A stretch of 64,000 nt of DNA from Alloyangia mangrovi (GTDB taxonomy: Bacteria; Pseudomonadota; Alphaproteobacteria; Rhodobacterales; Rhodobacteraceae): assembly GCF_002300555.2 (NCBI RefSeq), contig NZ_NTHN02000010.1, forward strand, positions 62,001-126,000, written 5' to 3'. The notes beneath the pieces are model-generated. The model was not told the DNA's origin, did no database searches, and saw nothing but the letters and a program-made list of their open reading frames with translations. Both the position numbers and the translations under genes were made by a program. The number at the start of each line of letters is the position of its first letter. Positions within the stretch are counted from its first letter, which is position 1. Below are positions 50,444 through 59,812 of the stretch, in pieces.

Positions 50444-51745
50444 ATGCCCGTCTTTCTCGACACGACCGATCCGGATTTCGAGCTGGAGTTCGCCCAGCTG
50501 CTCAGCGCCAAGCGCGAGGACAGCCCCGATGTGGATGACATCGTCGCGGGCATCATCGCCGATGTGCGCGCGCGCGGTGACGCGGCGGTGCTCGAGCTGA
50601 CGGCAAAGTTCGACCGGCTCGAGCTCGAGGCGGCGGGGCTGCGCTTCACGCCCGAGGAGATCGACGCCTATTGCGCGCAGGTGCCCGAGGCCGAGCGCGC
50701 CGCGCTCGAGACTGCGGCCGAGCGGATCCGCGCCTACCACGTGCGGCAGATGCCCGAGGATGCGCAATGGACCGACCCCGATGGCGCGACCCTCGGCTGG
50801 CGCTGGACCCCGGTCTCCGCCGCCGGTCTCTACGTGCCGGGCGGTCTGGCGAGCTATCCCTCCTCGGTGCTGATGAACGCCATTCCCGCCAAGGTGGCCG
50901 GGGTGGAGCGGCTCTGCATCGCCGTGCCGACCCCCGATGGCATCGCCAACCCGCTGGTGCTGCTGGCGGCGCGCATCGCCGGGGTCGACGAGATCTACCG
51001 TATCGGCGGGGCGCAGGCGATCGCCGCGCTCGCCTATGGCACCGAGAGCATCGCCCCGGTGGACAAGATCACCGGCCCGGGCAACGCCTTTGTCGCCGCC
51101 GCCAAGCGGCGGGTCTTCGGCAAGGTCGGCATCGACATGATCGCCGGCCCGTCCGAGATCCTCGTCATCGCGGATGGCGACAACGATCCCGAGTTCATCG
51201 CCCTCGACCTGCTCAGCCAGGCCGAGCACGACGAGAGCGCCCAGTCGATCCTGATCACCCCCGATGCCGGCTTCGCCCAGAAGGTGGCCGACGAGGTTGC
51301 CCGGCAACTCGAGGTGCTGGAGCGCCGCGGCATCGCCGGCGCCAGCTGGCGCGATTTCGGCGCGGTGATCATCACCCGCGATCTGGACGAGGCGGCGGCG
51401 CTGTCGAACCGCGTCGCGCCCGAGCACCTCGAACTCTGCGTCGCCGAGCCCGAGGCGCTGTCCGAGAAGATCCGCCACGCCGGTGCGATCTTCCTCGGCC
51501 AATGGACCCCCGAGGCGATCGGTGATTACGTCGGCGGGCCGAACCACGTGCTGCCCACCGCGCGCTCGGCGCGTTTCTCCTCGGGTCTGTCGGTGCTCGA
51601 CTTCGTCAAGCGCACCACGCTGGCCAAGATGTCGCCCGAGGCGCTGCGCGCCATCGGTCCCGCTGCCGAGGTGCTGGCCAGCTCGGAAAGCCTGCAGGCG
51701 CACGGCCTGTCGGTGAGCGCGCGGCTGCGCAAGCTCAACGGCTGA
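50444..51745 (+). CDS. hisD: Histidinol dehydrogenase
   Basis: Catalyses the last two steps of histidine synthesis, NAD- and zinc-dependent. The 433-residue protein shows YVPGGLASYPSSVLMNAIPA, TGPGNAFVAAAKR, the zinc ligand region QAEHDESAQS, and GPNHVLPTARSARFSSGLSV near the C-terminus. First gene of a run (UPF0262, phosphatase) on the plus strand. No other his genes in the window. Confidence 0.97.
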   Translation: MPVFLDTTDPDFELEFAQLLSAKREDSPDVDDIVAGIIADVRARGDAAVLELTAKFDRLELEAAGLRFTPEEIDAYCAQVPEAERAALETAAERIRAYHVRQMPEDAQWTDPDGATLGWRWTPVSAAGLYVPGGLASYPSSVLMNAIPAKVAGVERLCIAVPTPDGIANPLVLLAARIAGVDEIYRIGGAQAIAALAYGTESIAPVDKITGPGNAFVAAAKRRVFGKVGIDMIAGPSEILVIADGDNDPEFIALDLLSQAEHDESAQSILITPDAGFAQKVADEVARQLEVLERRGIAGASWRDFGAVIITRDLDEAAALSNRVAPEHLELCVAEPEALSEKIRHAGAIFLGQWTPEAIGDYVGGPNHVLPTARSARFSSGLSVLDFVKRTTLAKMSPEALRAIGPAAEVLASSESLQAHGLSVSARLRKLNG

Positions 51746-51854
51746 TCGTCCGGGGGCAGGGGCGTCGCGGTCTCGGGCCCATGAGTCGCAAGTCGCATTG
51801 CCCCATCCCCGCGCATTGGCTACAGATTCCGGAGCCGCAGCCGAGGACGCGCCC

Positions 51855-52334
51855 ATGAGCACCATCGCCCGCATCGAGCTTGACGACGCCAACCTGCCGC
51901 CTCCAACCCCGGAGATCGAGCAGGAGCGTCGCGTCGCGATGTTCGACCTCATGGAGGACAACAGCTTCAGCCTGCCGGCGCGCAACGGCCGCGACGTGCC
52001 CGCCGGCCCCTATGCACTCGGCCTGTCGATCCGCGACAAGCGGCTGGTCTTCGATATCACCACCGAGGGCGGCGATCCGGCGGCCGAGTTCCATCTCTCG
52101 CTCGCGCCGTTCCGGCAGGTGGTGAAGGACTACTTCCAGATCTGCAAAAGCTACTTCGATGCGGTGAAGAGCGCCGCGCCGAGCCAGATCGAAACCATCG
52201 ACATGGCCCGCCGCGGCATCCACAACGAGGGCGCGCGCATCCTGCAGGAACGGCTCGAGGGCAAGGCCGAGGTCGACATAGACACCGCGCGGCGCCTCTT
52301 CACCCTCATCTGCGTGCTGCATTTCGGGGGCTGA
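51855..52334 (+). CDS. UPF0262 family protein
   Basis: A 159-residue protein of UPF0262, typical of Rhodobacteraceae and other alphaproteobacteria. Seen: MSTIARIELDD, RRVAMFDLMEDNSF, and the C-terminal IHNEGARILQERL with DTARRLFTLICVLHFGG. Function unknown. It sits between hisD and a phosphatase, as in related genomes. Confidence 0.9.
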   Translation: MSTIARIELDDANLPPPTPEIEQERRVAMFDLMEDNSFSLPARNGRDVPAGPYALGLSIRDKRLVFDITTEGGDPAAEFHLSLAPFRQVVKDYFQICKSYFDAVKSAAPSQIETIDMARRGIHNEGARILQERLEGKAEVDIDTARRLFTLICVLHFGG

Positions 52335-52338
52335 CCGC

Positions 52339-52785
52339 GTGCCGAAGCTGCCGCAATCGGTGCTCTTCTGCTGCGATCACAACGCGGTGCGCTCGCCCAT
52401 GGCGGAGGGCATCATGAAAAAGCTCTACGGGCAGGGCACCTACGTGCAGTCCGTCGGCGTGGTGAACGACCTCGAGATCGACGGCTTCGCAATCGCCGTC
52501 TGCCAGGAGATCGGCGTCGAGCTCTCGCGCCACCGTTCGCGCAGCTTCGAGGAGCTCGAGGAGATGGGCGAGGCCCTGTCGGGGTTCGATCTCATCGTCG
52601 CCATGTCGCCCGCCTCGCAGCGCGCCGCGCTGGATCTGACCCGCTTCTTCCACCTGACGGTGGAATACTGGCCGATCATGGATCCCACGGGGCTCGGCGA
52701 GACCCGAGAAACCAAGCTCAACGCCTACCGCCAGACCCGCGACCAGATTTACGACAAGCTCAAGACCCGATGGGGAGACACATGA
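52339..52785 (+). CDS. Low molecular weight protein-tyrosine-phosphatase family protein
   Basis: A 148-residue phosphatase/arsenate-reductase-like protein starting with GTG. The active-site C(X)5R loop is CDHNAVRS (Cys12, Arg18), with the general acid in MDPTG (about residue 114). Dephosphorylates protein tyrosines or small phosphates; target unknown. Its last 4 bases overlap the SnoaL-like start. Confidence 0.87.
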   Translation: MPKLPQSVLFCCDHNAVRSPMAEGIMKKLYGQGTYVQSVGVVNDLEIDGFAIAVCQEIGVELSRHRSRSFEELEEMGEALSGFDLIVAMSPASQRAALDLTRFFHLTVEYWPIMDPTGLGETRETKLNAYRQTRDQIYDKLKTRWGDT

Positions 52786-53180
52786 CGGCCACCGAAACGA
52801 TCCAAGCCTATTTCGCCGCCTTCAACGCCAAGGACACCGAGGGCATGCTCGAGCTGCTCTCGGCGGACATCGCCCATCACGTGAACGAGGGGCAGATCCG
52901 CTCGGGCAAGACCAAGTTCGCCGAGTTCTGCGCCCACATGTCCCACTGCTACGACGAAAACCTGACCGACTTGGTGATCTTCGAGGCCGAGGGCGGCACC
53001 CGCGCCGCCGCCGAGTTCACGGTGAACGGCACTTACCTGCGCACCGACGCCGGCCTTCCCGAGGCGAAGGGCCAGACATACCACCTGCCCGCGGGCTCCT
53101 TCTTCTCGCTCGAGAACGGCAAGATCACCCGGGTCGTCACCTACTACAATCTCGCCGACTGGATCCGGCAGGTCTCGTGA
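52782..53180 (+). CDS. SnoaL-like / ketosteroid isomerase-related protein
   Basis: A 132-residue NTF2-fold protein. The pattern IQAYFAAFNAKDTEGMLELL, DIAHHVNEGQIRSG and ITRVVTYYNLADW is that of the ketosteroid isomerase / SnoaL group. Small hydrophobic pocket enzymes or binding proteins; substrate unknown. Both ends overlap neighbours (ATGA upstream, GTGA downstream), placing it in the same transcript. Confidence 0.82.
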   Translation: MTATETIQAYFAAFNAKDTEGMLELLSADIAHHVNEGQIRSGKTKFAEFCAHMSHCYDENLTDLVIFEAEGGTRAAAEFTVNGTYLRTDAGLPEAKGQTYHLPAGSFFSLENGKITRVVTYYNLADWIRQVS

Positions 53181-53785
53181 CCACGGTGACCGAGGTACGC
53201 GTACTGACCGGCGCGGCGCTGGATTCGGCGCTCGATGACGTGGCGCGGCTGCGCATCGCGGTGTTCCGCGACTGGCCCTATCTCTATGACGGAGATCTGG
53301 GATACGAGCGGCGCTACCTCGAAAGCTACCGCACCAGTGCCGGGGCGGTGCTGGTCGGTGCCTTCGAGGGGAAGCGCCTCGTCGGTGCCGCCACCGGCAC
53401 GCCGATGGAGGATCACGCCGAGGATTTCGCCGCGCCCTTCGTCGCCACCGGGCTCGCGCTGGCCGACATCTTCTACTGCGCCGAGTCGGTGCTGCTGCCC
53501 GAGGCCCGCGGGCAGGGCGTCGGCCATCGCTTCTTCGAGGCGCGCGAGAAACACGCCCGCGCCCTCGGCCGCCGCTACAGCGCCTTCTGCGCCGTGCAAC
53601 GCCCGGCCGATCACCCTTTGCGCCCGGCCGCCTACACCCCGCTCGATCCGTTCTGGCGCAAGCGCGGCTATGCGCCGCTCGAGGGGGTCATCGCCCGGTT
53701 CCGCTGGCGCGATGTGGATCAGGACGCGCAGACCGACCACGCCCTGCAATTCTGGCTCCGCGACCTTGCCAAGGACGCCGCCTGA
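53177..53785 (+). CDS. GNAT family N-acetyltransferase
   Basis: A 202-residue acetyltransferase. The acetyl-CoA binding motif is in LLPEARGQGVGHRFFEARE (about 112-130). The start is GTG, overlapping the SnoaL-like stop. Substrate unknown. A repeat copy follows 4 bases after the stop. Confidence 0.85.
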   Translation: MTTVTEVRVLTGAALDSALDDVARLRIAVFRDWPYLYDGDLGYERRYLESYRTSAGAVLVGAFEGKRLVGAATGTPMEDHAEDFAAPFVATGLALADIFYCAESVLLPEARGQGVGHRFFEAREKHARALGRRYSAFCAVQRPADHPLRPAAYTPLDPFWRKRGYAPLEGVIARFRWRDVDQDAQTDHALQFWLRDLAKDAA

Positions 53786-53789
53786 GCAA

Positions 53790-53848
53790 TTCTTCTAGGG
53801 ACAAATATCCCGGGGGAGTCCGCGCAGCGGACGGGGGCAGAGCCCCCT
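53790..53848 (+). repeat. Dispersed palindromic repeat, copy 3
   Basis: CTTCTAGG...AAATATCCCGGGGGAG, then hairpins TCCGCGCAGCGGA and GGGGGCAGAGCCCCC. The inner hairpin differs from copy 1 by compensating changes, so base pairing is conserved although the sequence differs. Confidence 0.85.
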
Positions 53849-53921
53849 CTTGCCTGAACGCGCGCCCGTGGCGCGCAGGGGCAGCGCCTGCAGAACTCCT
53901 AGCCAGCCAAGGACACCACGC

Positions 53922-54806
53922 ATGAAGATCGCCACCGCCGCCTACCCTATGGACTTCCTCGAGGACTGGGACGCCTATGCCGCCAAGATCGAGACCTGGG
54001 TCTCCGAGGCGGCGGGGCAGGGCGCCGAGCTCATGGTCTTCCCCGAGTACGGCTCGATGGAGATCGCGACGCTGGCGGGCCGTGCCGCTGCTGGCGATCT
54101 TGAGGCCTCGCTGCACGCCGTCTCCGAGCGCATGCCGCAGGTGGACGCGCTGCATTCGGACCTCGCGGGCAAGTACAGGGCCCATATCCTCGCCGCCTCC
54201 GCCCCGGTCTTCGACGACGCAATCGGCCCGCGCCCGGTCAACCGCGCGCGCTTTTTCGCGCCCGGCGGCGGCATGGAGTTCCAGGACAAGCAGATCATGA
54301 CCCGCTTCGAGCGCGAGGACTGGCACGTGGTGGGCGGCGCGCCGCTGCATCTCTTCGACACGGCACTCGGCAAGATCGGCATCCTCATCTGCTACGACAG
54401 CGAGTACCCGCTGCTCGGCCGGGCGCTGCGCGACGCCGAGCTCCTGCTCGTGCCCTCCTGTACCGAGGCGCTGGCGGGCTATTCCCGGGTGCGCATCGGT
54501 GCCATGGCGCGCGCACTCGAGCAGCAGTGCGTTGCGGTAATGTCCTCGACCGTCGGCAGCTGCGACTGGTCCGAGGCGGTGGACACCAACATGGGCATGG
54601 GCGGCGTCTTCTGCCCGCCCGACACGGGCTTTCCTGCCACCGGGGTGATCGCCGAGGGCCAGCTCGGCCAGCCCGGCTGGACCTACGCCGAGGTTGACCT
54701 TGACGCCGTCGCCCGGGTCCGTAACCATGGTGTCGTGCTGAACCGCAGCCACTGGGACGATCAGTCCGGCCGCGACGGCCCCGTGACCCTGCGGGCGCTG
54801 CGCTAG
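53922..54806 (+). CDS. Carbon-nitrogen hydrolase (nitrilase superfamily)
   Basis: A 294-residue amidase-type enzyme with the Glu-Lys-Cys triad: Glu42 in VFPEYG, Lys123 in QDKQIM, and Cys157 in ICYDSEYP. Members hydrolyse amides such as omega-amides or carbamoyl compounds; substrate not predictable. It lies in the same direction as the GNAT and SnoaL-like genes but is separated from them by a repeat copy. Confidence 0.88.
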   Translation: MKIATAAYPMDFLEDWDAYAAKIETWVSEAAGQGAELMVFPEYGSMEIATLAGRAAAGDLEASLHAVSERMPQVDALHSDLAGKYRAHILAASAPVFDDAIGPRPVNRARFFAPGGGMEFQDKQIMTRFEREDWHVVGGAPLHLFDTALGKIGILICYDSEYPLLGRALRDAELLLVPSCTEALAGYSRVRIGAMARALEQQCVAVMSSTVGSCDWSEAVDTNMGMGGVFCPPDTGFPATGVIAEGQLGQPGWTYAEVDLDAVARVRNHGVVLNRSHWDDQSGRDGPVTLRALR

Positions 54807-54837
54807 AGCCTATTCCCGACAATCTGCAATTGTGGTC

Positions 54838-54866
54838 TTGAAAATTGTGCCGTTTGGGCGCATATG
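54838..54866 (+). promoter_or_regulatory. Candidate infA promoter
   Basis: TTGAAA (54838-54843), a 17-base spacer, then CATATG (54861-54866) fit a sigma-70 -35/-10 layout with a weak -10. It is about 50 bases upstream of the infA start. Confidence 0.5.
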
Positions 54867-54914
54867 CATCCGCGTTCCGCGAAAGTCAGCGGAACTGCAT
54901 TTTCAGGAGAAAGC

Positions 54915-55133
54915 ATGGCCAAGGAAGATACGCTCGAATTTCCCGGTGTCGTGAAGGAACTCCTGCCCAACGCGACGTTTCGGGTCGAGCTTGAGAACGG
55001 CCATGAGATCATCGCGCACACGGCAGGCAAGATGCGGAAAAACCGCATCCGGGTTCTTGCCGGCGACAAGGTTCAGGTGGAAATGACGCCCTATGATCTG
55101 ACCAAGGGCCGGATCAACTACCGCTTCAAGTAA
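54915..55133 (+). CDS. infA: Translation initiation factor IF-1
   Basis: A 72-residue OB-fold protein that binds the ribosomal A site during initiation. The sequence [20 protein letters not shown] and [19 protein letters not shown] is nearly invariant. It has a good AGGAG site. Next is maf, 67 bases downstream. Confidence 0.98.
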   Translation: MAKEDTLEFPGVVKELLPNATFRVELENGHEIIAHTAGKMRKNRIRVLAGDKVQVEMTPYDLTKGRINYRFK

Positions 55134-55199
55134 TTCCGCATGACCCGGAATCTCATGGCGGATCCCGCGTTCCCTGATATGGACACGGGAGGTCCGCGC

Positions 55200-55778
55200 A
55201 TGAAACTCGTCCTCGGCTCCGGTTCGCCCCGGCGGCGCGACCTGCTCGCGCAGCTCGGCGTGGTGCCGGGCGACATCCGCCCGCCCGACATCGACGAAGA
55301 CCCGATGCCGGGCGAGCTGCCACGCCCCTACTGCGTGCGGCTCGCGCGCGAGAAGGCGCAGGCGATTCCCTCCGCAGATGACGAGATCGTGCTCGCTGCC
55401 GACACCACCGTCGCGCTCGGGCGCCGTATCCTCGGCAAGCCCCGCGACGCGGGCGAGGCCGCGGAGTTTCTCACCAAGCTCTCCGGTCGTCGCCACAGGG
55501 TGATCACCGCCGTCGCGGTGCGCCGTGGCGGGCGCCTCTGGGAGCGGGACGTCGTCACCCAGGTGCAGATGAAGAACCTCTCCAACGAGGAGCTCAACGC
55601 CTACCTCGCCTCGGGCGACTGGCAGGGCAAGGCCGGGGGCTACGGCATCCAGGGCCTCGCCGGGGCGTTCATCCCGTGGATCAACGGCAGCTTCACCTCG
55701 GTCGTCGGCCTGCCGCTGGCCGAGACCGCGAACCTGCTGCTCGCGGCGGGCTACCCGCTGTACAAACCCGCAGACTGA
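55200..55778 (+). CDS. maf: Maf-like nucleotide pyrophosphatase
   Basis: A 192-residue house-cleaning nucleotide pyrophosphatase of the Maf family. The motifs [12 protein letters not shown] (about 5-16) and [18 protein letters not shown] (about 64-81) are the conserved substrate-binding elements, and [10 protein letters not shown] is near the end. The exact nucleotide (dTTP/UTP or modified) is not clear. ATG 55200 is preferred over 55140 as the fold begins there. Confidence 0.9.
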   Translation: MKLVLGSGSPRRRDLLAQLGVVPGDIRPPDIDEDPMPGELPRPYCVRLAREKAQAIPSADDEIVLAADTTVALGRRILGKPRDAGEAAEFLTKLSGRRHRVITAVAVRRGGRLWERDVVTQVQMKNLSNEELNAYLASGDWQGKAGGYGIQGLAGAFIPWINGSFTSVVGLPLAETANLLLAAGYPLYKPAD

Positions 55779-55793
55779 CCAAAGGGGCCTCGC

Positions 55794-56837
55794 ATGAAGG
55801 GACGCACCATCGCGCTCGACCACCTCGGCGAGGCGGAAGCCGCCGCGCTGATCGTCGACGGCAAGCTCGAGGACCTGCTGATCGAGAGCGATCACGCGCG
55901 CCCGGGCACCATCTACCGCGGCATTGCGCAGCGCCCGATGAAGGGGCAGGGCGGCATGTTCCTCGACACGCCCGAGGGCTCGGCCTTCCTACGGCAGGTC
56001 AAGGGGCTCGCGCCCGGCCAGCCGCTGATCGTGCAGGTCACCGGTTTTGCCGAACCCGGCAAGGCGATCCCGGTCACCACCCGCATCCTCTTCAAGTCGC
56101 GCTACGCCATCGTCACCCCCGGTGCGCCGGGGCTCAATATCTCGCGCCGGATCAAGGACGAGGATGTTCGCGAGCGCCTGCTGGAGGTCGCCCACGAGGT
56201 TATGCCAGGCGCCAAGGAAGCCGAGAACGGGTTGATCCTGCGCTCCTCCTGCGCCGAGGGCGACCTCGATGATATCGCCGAGGACATCGCCGCCATGGCC
56301 CAGCTCTGCGAGCAGGTGATGGGGGATGTATCGGGAAAGGCCGAGCTGCTGGTCGAGGGCGACGGGCCGCACGCGCTGGCGTGGCGCGAATGGGAAGACG
56401 CCGACGTGGACGCCGAGCCCGGTGCCTTCGAGCGCCACGACGTGCACGAGATGATCGCCGCCCTGCAGCGCCCGCATGTACCGCTGCCCGGGGGCGGGTC
56501 GATGAGCGTCGAGCCCACCCGCGCGCTGGTCGCGGTCGACGTCAACACCGGCGGCGACACCTCGCCGGCGGCGGGGCTCAAGGCCAATATCGCCGCCCTG
56601 CGCGAGCTGCCCCGGCAGCTGCGTCTGCGCGGCCTTGGCGGGCAGGTCATCGTCGATCCCGCGCCGATCCCGAAGAAGGAGCGTCGCCAGCTCGAGACCG
56701 TGCTGCGCGCGGCGCTCAAGACCGATGCCACCGAAACCATCCTCGCGGGCTGGACCCAGCTGGGGCTCATGGAGCTGCAGCGCAAGCGCGAGCGCGTGCC
56801 GCTGAGCGAGGTGCTGAAACCTGGGATGCTGCCATGA
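55794..56837 (+). CDS. Short ribonuclease E/G family protein
   Basis: A 347-residue RNase E/G homologue with a degraded S1-like N-terminal part (about 38-95) and the catalytic DNase I-like domain with VAVDVNTGGD and VIVDPAPIPKKERRQLE. It lacks the Zn-link cysteines and the long scaffold of RNase E. It probably co-exists with a full-length RNase E elsewhere. Its stop overlaps yacG. Located between maf and yacG, a common alphaproteobacterial order. Confidence 0.88.
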   Translation: MKGRTIALDHLGEAEAAALIVDGKLEDLLIESDHARPGTIYRGIAQRPMKGQGGMFLDTPEGSAFLRQVKGLAPGQPLIVQVTGFAEPGKAIPVTTRILFKSRYAIVTPGAPGLNISRRIKDEDVRERLLEVAHEVMPGAKEAENGLILRSSCAEGDLDDIAEDIAAMAQLCEQVMGDVSGKAELLVEGDGPHALAWREWEDADVDAEPGAFERHDVHEMIAALQRPHVPLPGGGSMSVEPTRALVAVDVNTGGDTSPAAGLKANIAALRELPRQLRLRGLGGQVIVDPAPIPKKERRQLETVLRAALKTDATETILAGWTQLGLMELQRKRERVPLSEVLKPGMLP

Positions 56838-57022
56838 GCTGTCCGATCTGCGCCAAGCCGACCGACGAGAAGTACCGCCCCTTTTGCTCGAAGCGCTGCG
56901 CCGATGTCGATCTGGCGAAGTGGATGTCGGGCAGCTACGCCGTGCCCTCCGAGGATCCACAGGACGTCGAAGAGGCGATCGAGCTCGCCGAGCGCGAACG
57001 CGCCAAGCAGACGCGGCACTGA
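56834..57022 (+). CDS. yacG: DNA gyrase inhibitor YacG
   Basis: A 62-residue zinc-ribbon protein with the four ligands CPIC (3-6) and CSKRC (18-22). It binds gyrase in E. coli and inhibits it. The start overlaps the stop of the RNase E/G gene (ATGA). Followed by a repeat copy. Confidence 0.93.
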   Translation: MSCPICAKPTDEKYRPFCSKRCADVDLAKWMSGSYAVPSEDPQDVEEAIELAERERAKQTRH

Positions 57023-57079
57023 CCCGGCGCGGGCGGAGGATCTGCCCCTGCGGCTCACAGAGCGGCGAAACCGGATGCA

Positions 57080-57140
57080 GGGGGCGCTGCCCCCGCCGCG
57101 CTGCGCGCGCCTCCCCCGGGATATTTTTGCCCAGAAGAAA
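57080..57140 (-). repeat. Dispersed palindromic repeat, copy 4
   Basis: Inverted orientation: GGGGGCGCTGCCCCC, CCGCGCTGCGCGCG, CTCCCCCGGGATATTT and CAGAAG. Situated after yacG. Differs from copy 2 in the loop of the first hairpin. Confidence 0.85.
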
Positions 57141-57214
57141 CGCAGGGCAGGTCGCGGGGGCGGCGAGGACTATTGCCTGTTGCAGCGGCGCGGGACATCG
57201 CTAACGTCCGGCGC

Positions 57215-57952
57215 ATGACTGACACGACCTCCTATCCCCTGCTGCGCACCGCCGGCATCGACGGCATGCTGGTGAGCTTCGGCGCCCGGCTCGGCGAAGC
57301 CGCCAACCGTGCCGCGCTGGCCTTCCGTGCATCGCTCGAACGCGAAAGCTGGGAGGGGGTGGAGGAGATTTCCTCTTCGCTGGTCTCGGCCTATCTGCGC
57401 TTCGATCCACTGGCGCTGGACCACGCCACGCTCGAGGCGCGGCTGCGCGCGCTCATGGCGTCGCGCGATTGGCTGCAGGCGGAACTGCCGCATGGGCGGC
57501 GACTGCACCGAATTCCCACCGTTTATGGCGGCAGCCTCGCGCCGCAGCTCGCCGAGGCGGCGCAGGTGGCGGGGATGTCCGAGGCCGAGGCGGTGGCCTC
57601 GCTCAGCTCGGCGCGGGTGCGTGTGACGGCGCTCGGCTTCGCGCCCGGCCAGCCCTATCTGGGCGAGCTGCCCGAGGTCTGGAACATCCCGCGCCAGCAG
57701 GCGCTCACCCCGCGCGTGCCGCAGGGGGCGCTGGTGCTGGCGATCCGGCAATTTGTCATCTTCTCGGTGACCGCGCCGACCGGCTGGCGACACGTCGGCC
57801 AGACCGCGGCGCCGCTGTTCCGGCTGGGGGCCGAGCGCCCCTTCCTGCTGGCGCCGGGCGACGAGGTGGAATTCCCGCAGGTCTCGGAGGAGGTCTTTGC
57901 CCGGATGCAAGCCGATCCCGACGGCGGGGCGAGCTGGGAGGCAATGCCATGA
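57215..57952 (+). CDS. pxpB: 5-oxoprolinase subunit PxpB
   Basis: A 245-residue KipI/PxpB-family protein; with PxpC and PxpA it forms the ATP-dependent 5-oxoprolinase that opens pyroglutamate to glutamate. Features include PHGRRLHRIPTVYGG, GFAPGQPYLGELP and a C-terminal GWRHVGQT. It overlaps pxpC by ATGA. ATG 57215 (MTDTTSYPLL) chosen. Confidence 0.9.
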   Translation: MTDTTSYPLLRTAGIDGMLVSFGARLGEAANRAALAFRASLERESWEGVEEISSSLVSAYLRFDPLALDHATLEARLRALMASRDWLQAELPHGRRLHRIPTVYGGSLAPQLAEAAQVAGMSEAEAVASLSSARVRVTALGFAPGQPYLGELPEVWNIPRQQALTPRVPQGALVLAIRQFVIFSVTAPTGWRHVGQTAAPLFRLGAERPFLLAPGDEVEFPQVSEEVFARMQADPDGGASWEAMP

Positions 57953-58975
57953 CCGGGACCCTGCGCCGCGAGCTGATCGTGCATCGCGCCGGGCCGGCGG
58001 TGACCGTGCAGGACGGCGGGCGTCCGGGGTGGATCGCTTACGGGCTGTCGCGCGGCGGCGCCATGGACCGCATGGCGCTGGCCGAGGCCGCGGCGCTGCT
58101 CGGGCAGGGCGAGAGCGCGGCGCTGGAGATGGCCGGCATTGGCGGGCGTTTCGAGGCCGGCTGCGACCTGCGCATCGCCCTGACCGGCGCGCCGATGCGG
58201 GCCAGCATCGACGGATCGCCGGTGACCTGGCACGCCTGTCACGCCCTGCCGAAGGGCGCGGTGCTGGAGATCGGGCCGCTGCAGGCCGGGGCCTATGGGT
58301 ATCTTTCGGTGGGCGGGGGGCTAATGCCCGAGGAGATTCTCGGCGCGGTCTCAGCCCATCTCACGGCCGGGCTCGGGCGGGCGGTCGAGGCTGGCGACCG
58401 CATTCCCGTGGGCGCCGACCGGGGCGGCGCCGTGGCGCGGCGTCTGGCGGTCGCCGACCGCTTCTCGGGCGGCGTGCTGCGCGTGGTCGAGAGCCTGCAG
58501 ACCCGGCTCTTCCCCGACGCGCAGCGCGCCCGTCTCGAAACCACCCGCTTCACCCGCGACGCCCGTGCCAACCGCATGGGCGCGAAGGTGGTGCCCGACG
58601 GCGCGCCTTTCGGCGTCGAGGGCGGGCTCTCGGTGGTCTCGGAGATCATCACCCCCGGCGACATCCAGGTGACCGGCGACGGCGCGCCCTTCGTGCTGCT
58701 GGCCGAATGCCAGACGACGGGGGGGCTATCCGCGCATCGCCACGGTCATTCCCGCCGACCTGCCGCGCATCGCGCAGGCGCCCGCCGGGGCAGAGCTGCG
58801 CTTCCGCTTCGTGTCGATGGAGGAAGCGCTGGCGGCCGAGGCCGCCTATCGCACGACGCTGAAAGAGCTGCCGCGCCGGGTCGAGCCGCTGGTGCGGCAC
58901 CCAGCCGACGTGCCGGACCTTCTGGGCTACAAGCTGGTCAGCGGGTTTTCCAACGGCGAACATCACGATCACTAG
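57949..58975 (+). CDS. pxpC: 5-oxoprolinase subunit PxpC, frameshifted in a G7 run
   Basis: A biotin-dependent carboxyltransferase-type (KipA/PxpC) protein. VQDGGRPGWIAYGLSRGGAMD (about 17-37) and MAGIGGRFEAGCDLRIALTG are typical. The frame breaks at the G7 run 58719-58725; six G restores the C-terminus (YPRIATVIPADLPRIAQAP) to a stop at 58975, about 341 residues in all. It overlaps pxpB by four bases. Confidence 0.88.
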
Positions 58976-59002
58976 ACACGACAGGCAAAAGGGGAGCGCA
59001 GG

Positions 59003-59779
59003 ATGACCAGCGTCGATCTCAACGCGGATATGGGTGAAAGCTTTGGCCCCTGGGTCATGGGGCAGGACGCGGCGCTGCTGGAGGTGATCACCTCGGCCAA
59101 TATCGCCTGTGGCTTCCATGCCAGCGATCCCGATGTCATGGCAGCGACGATGAAGCTTGCCGTCGACAACGGCACCGGCATCGGCGCGCATCCGGGCTTT
59201 CCGGACCTGCAGGGCTTTGGCCGGCGGCGGATGCAACTCTCCCCGGCCAGCCTGCGCAACCTGACCGCCTACCAGCTCGGTGCCGCTCAGGCGATGGCGG
59301 GCATGGCCGGCGGCAAGGTGCGGCACCTCAAGCTGCACGGCGCGCTGGCCAACATGTGCGCCGAGGACAAGGCCATGGCGCTGGCCGCCTACGAGGGCGC
59401 GCTCTCGGTCGATCCCGAGATCATCGTCATGGTGCTGGCGGCGACGCAGCAGCAGGCGGCAGTCGAGGAACTGGGCTGCCGCTGGGCGGGGGAAATCTTT
59501 GCCGACCGCGCCTATAACGACGACGCGACGCTGGTGGACCGCTCGCTGCCGGGCGCGGTGATCCACGATGCCGAGCTGGCTGCCGCGCGCATGGTCAGGA
59601 TGGTGCAGGCCGGGGCGATCCTCACCGAGAGCGGCAAGCACATCCCGGCGGCGGTGGATACGATCTGCCTGCATGGCGACGGCAAGACGGCGCTGCAGAT
59701 CGCCCGCGCGGTGCGCGCGGCGCTCGAAGGCGCGGGCGTGACGCTGGAGGTCTTCCCGGGGCGCACCGGCGGCGTCTGA
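59003..59779 (+). CDS. pxpA: 5-oxoprolinase subunit PxpA
   Basis: A 258-residue LamB/YcsF family protein, TIM-barrel-like catalytic subunit of 5-oxoprolinase. Seen: VDLNADMGESFGPW (4-17), ANIACGFHASDP with the metal-binding His, and IGAHPGFPD. Follows pxpC with a 27-base gap, giving the full B-C-A set. Confidence 0.94.
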   Translation: MTSVDLNADMGESFGPWVMGQDAALLEVITSANIACGFHASDPDVMAATMKLAVDNGTGIGAHPGFPDLQGFGRRRMQLSPASLRNLTAYQLGAAQAMAGMAGGKVRHLKLHGALANMCAEDKAMALAAYEGALSVDPEIIVMVLAATQQQAAVEELGCRWAGEIFADRAYNDDATLVDRSLPGAVIHDAELAAARMVRMVQAGAILTESGKHIPAAVDTICLHGDGKTALQIARAVRAALEGAGVTLEVFPGRTGGV

Positions 59780-59812
59780 GCGGGCGGCGTCTGAGCGCCG
59801 GGGACGTCCGGC

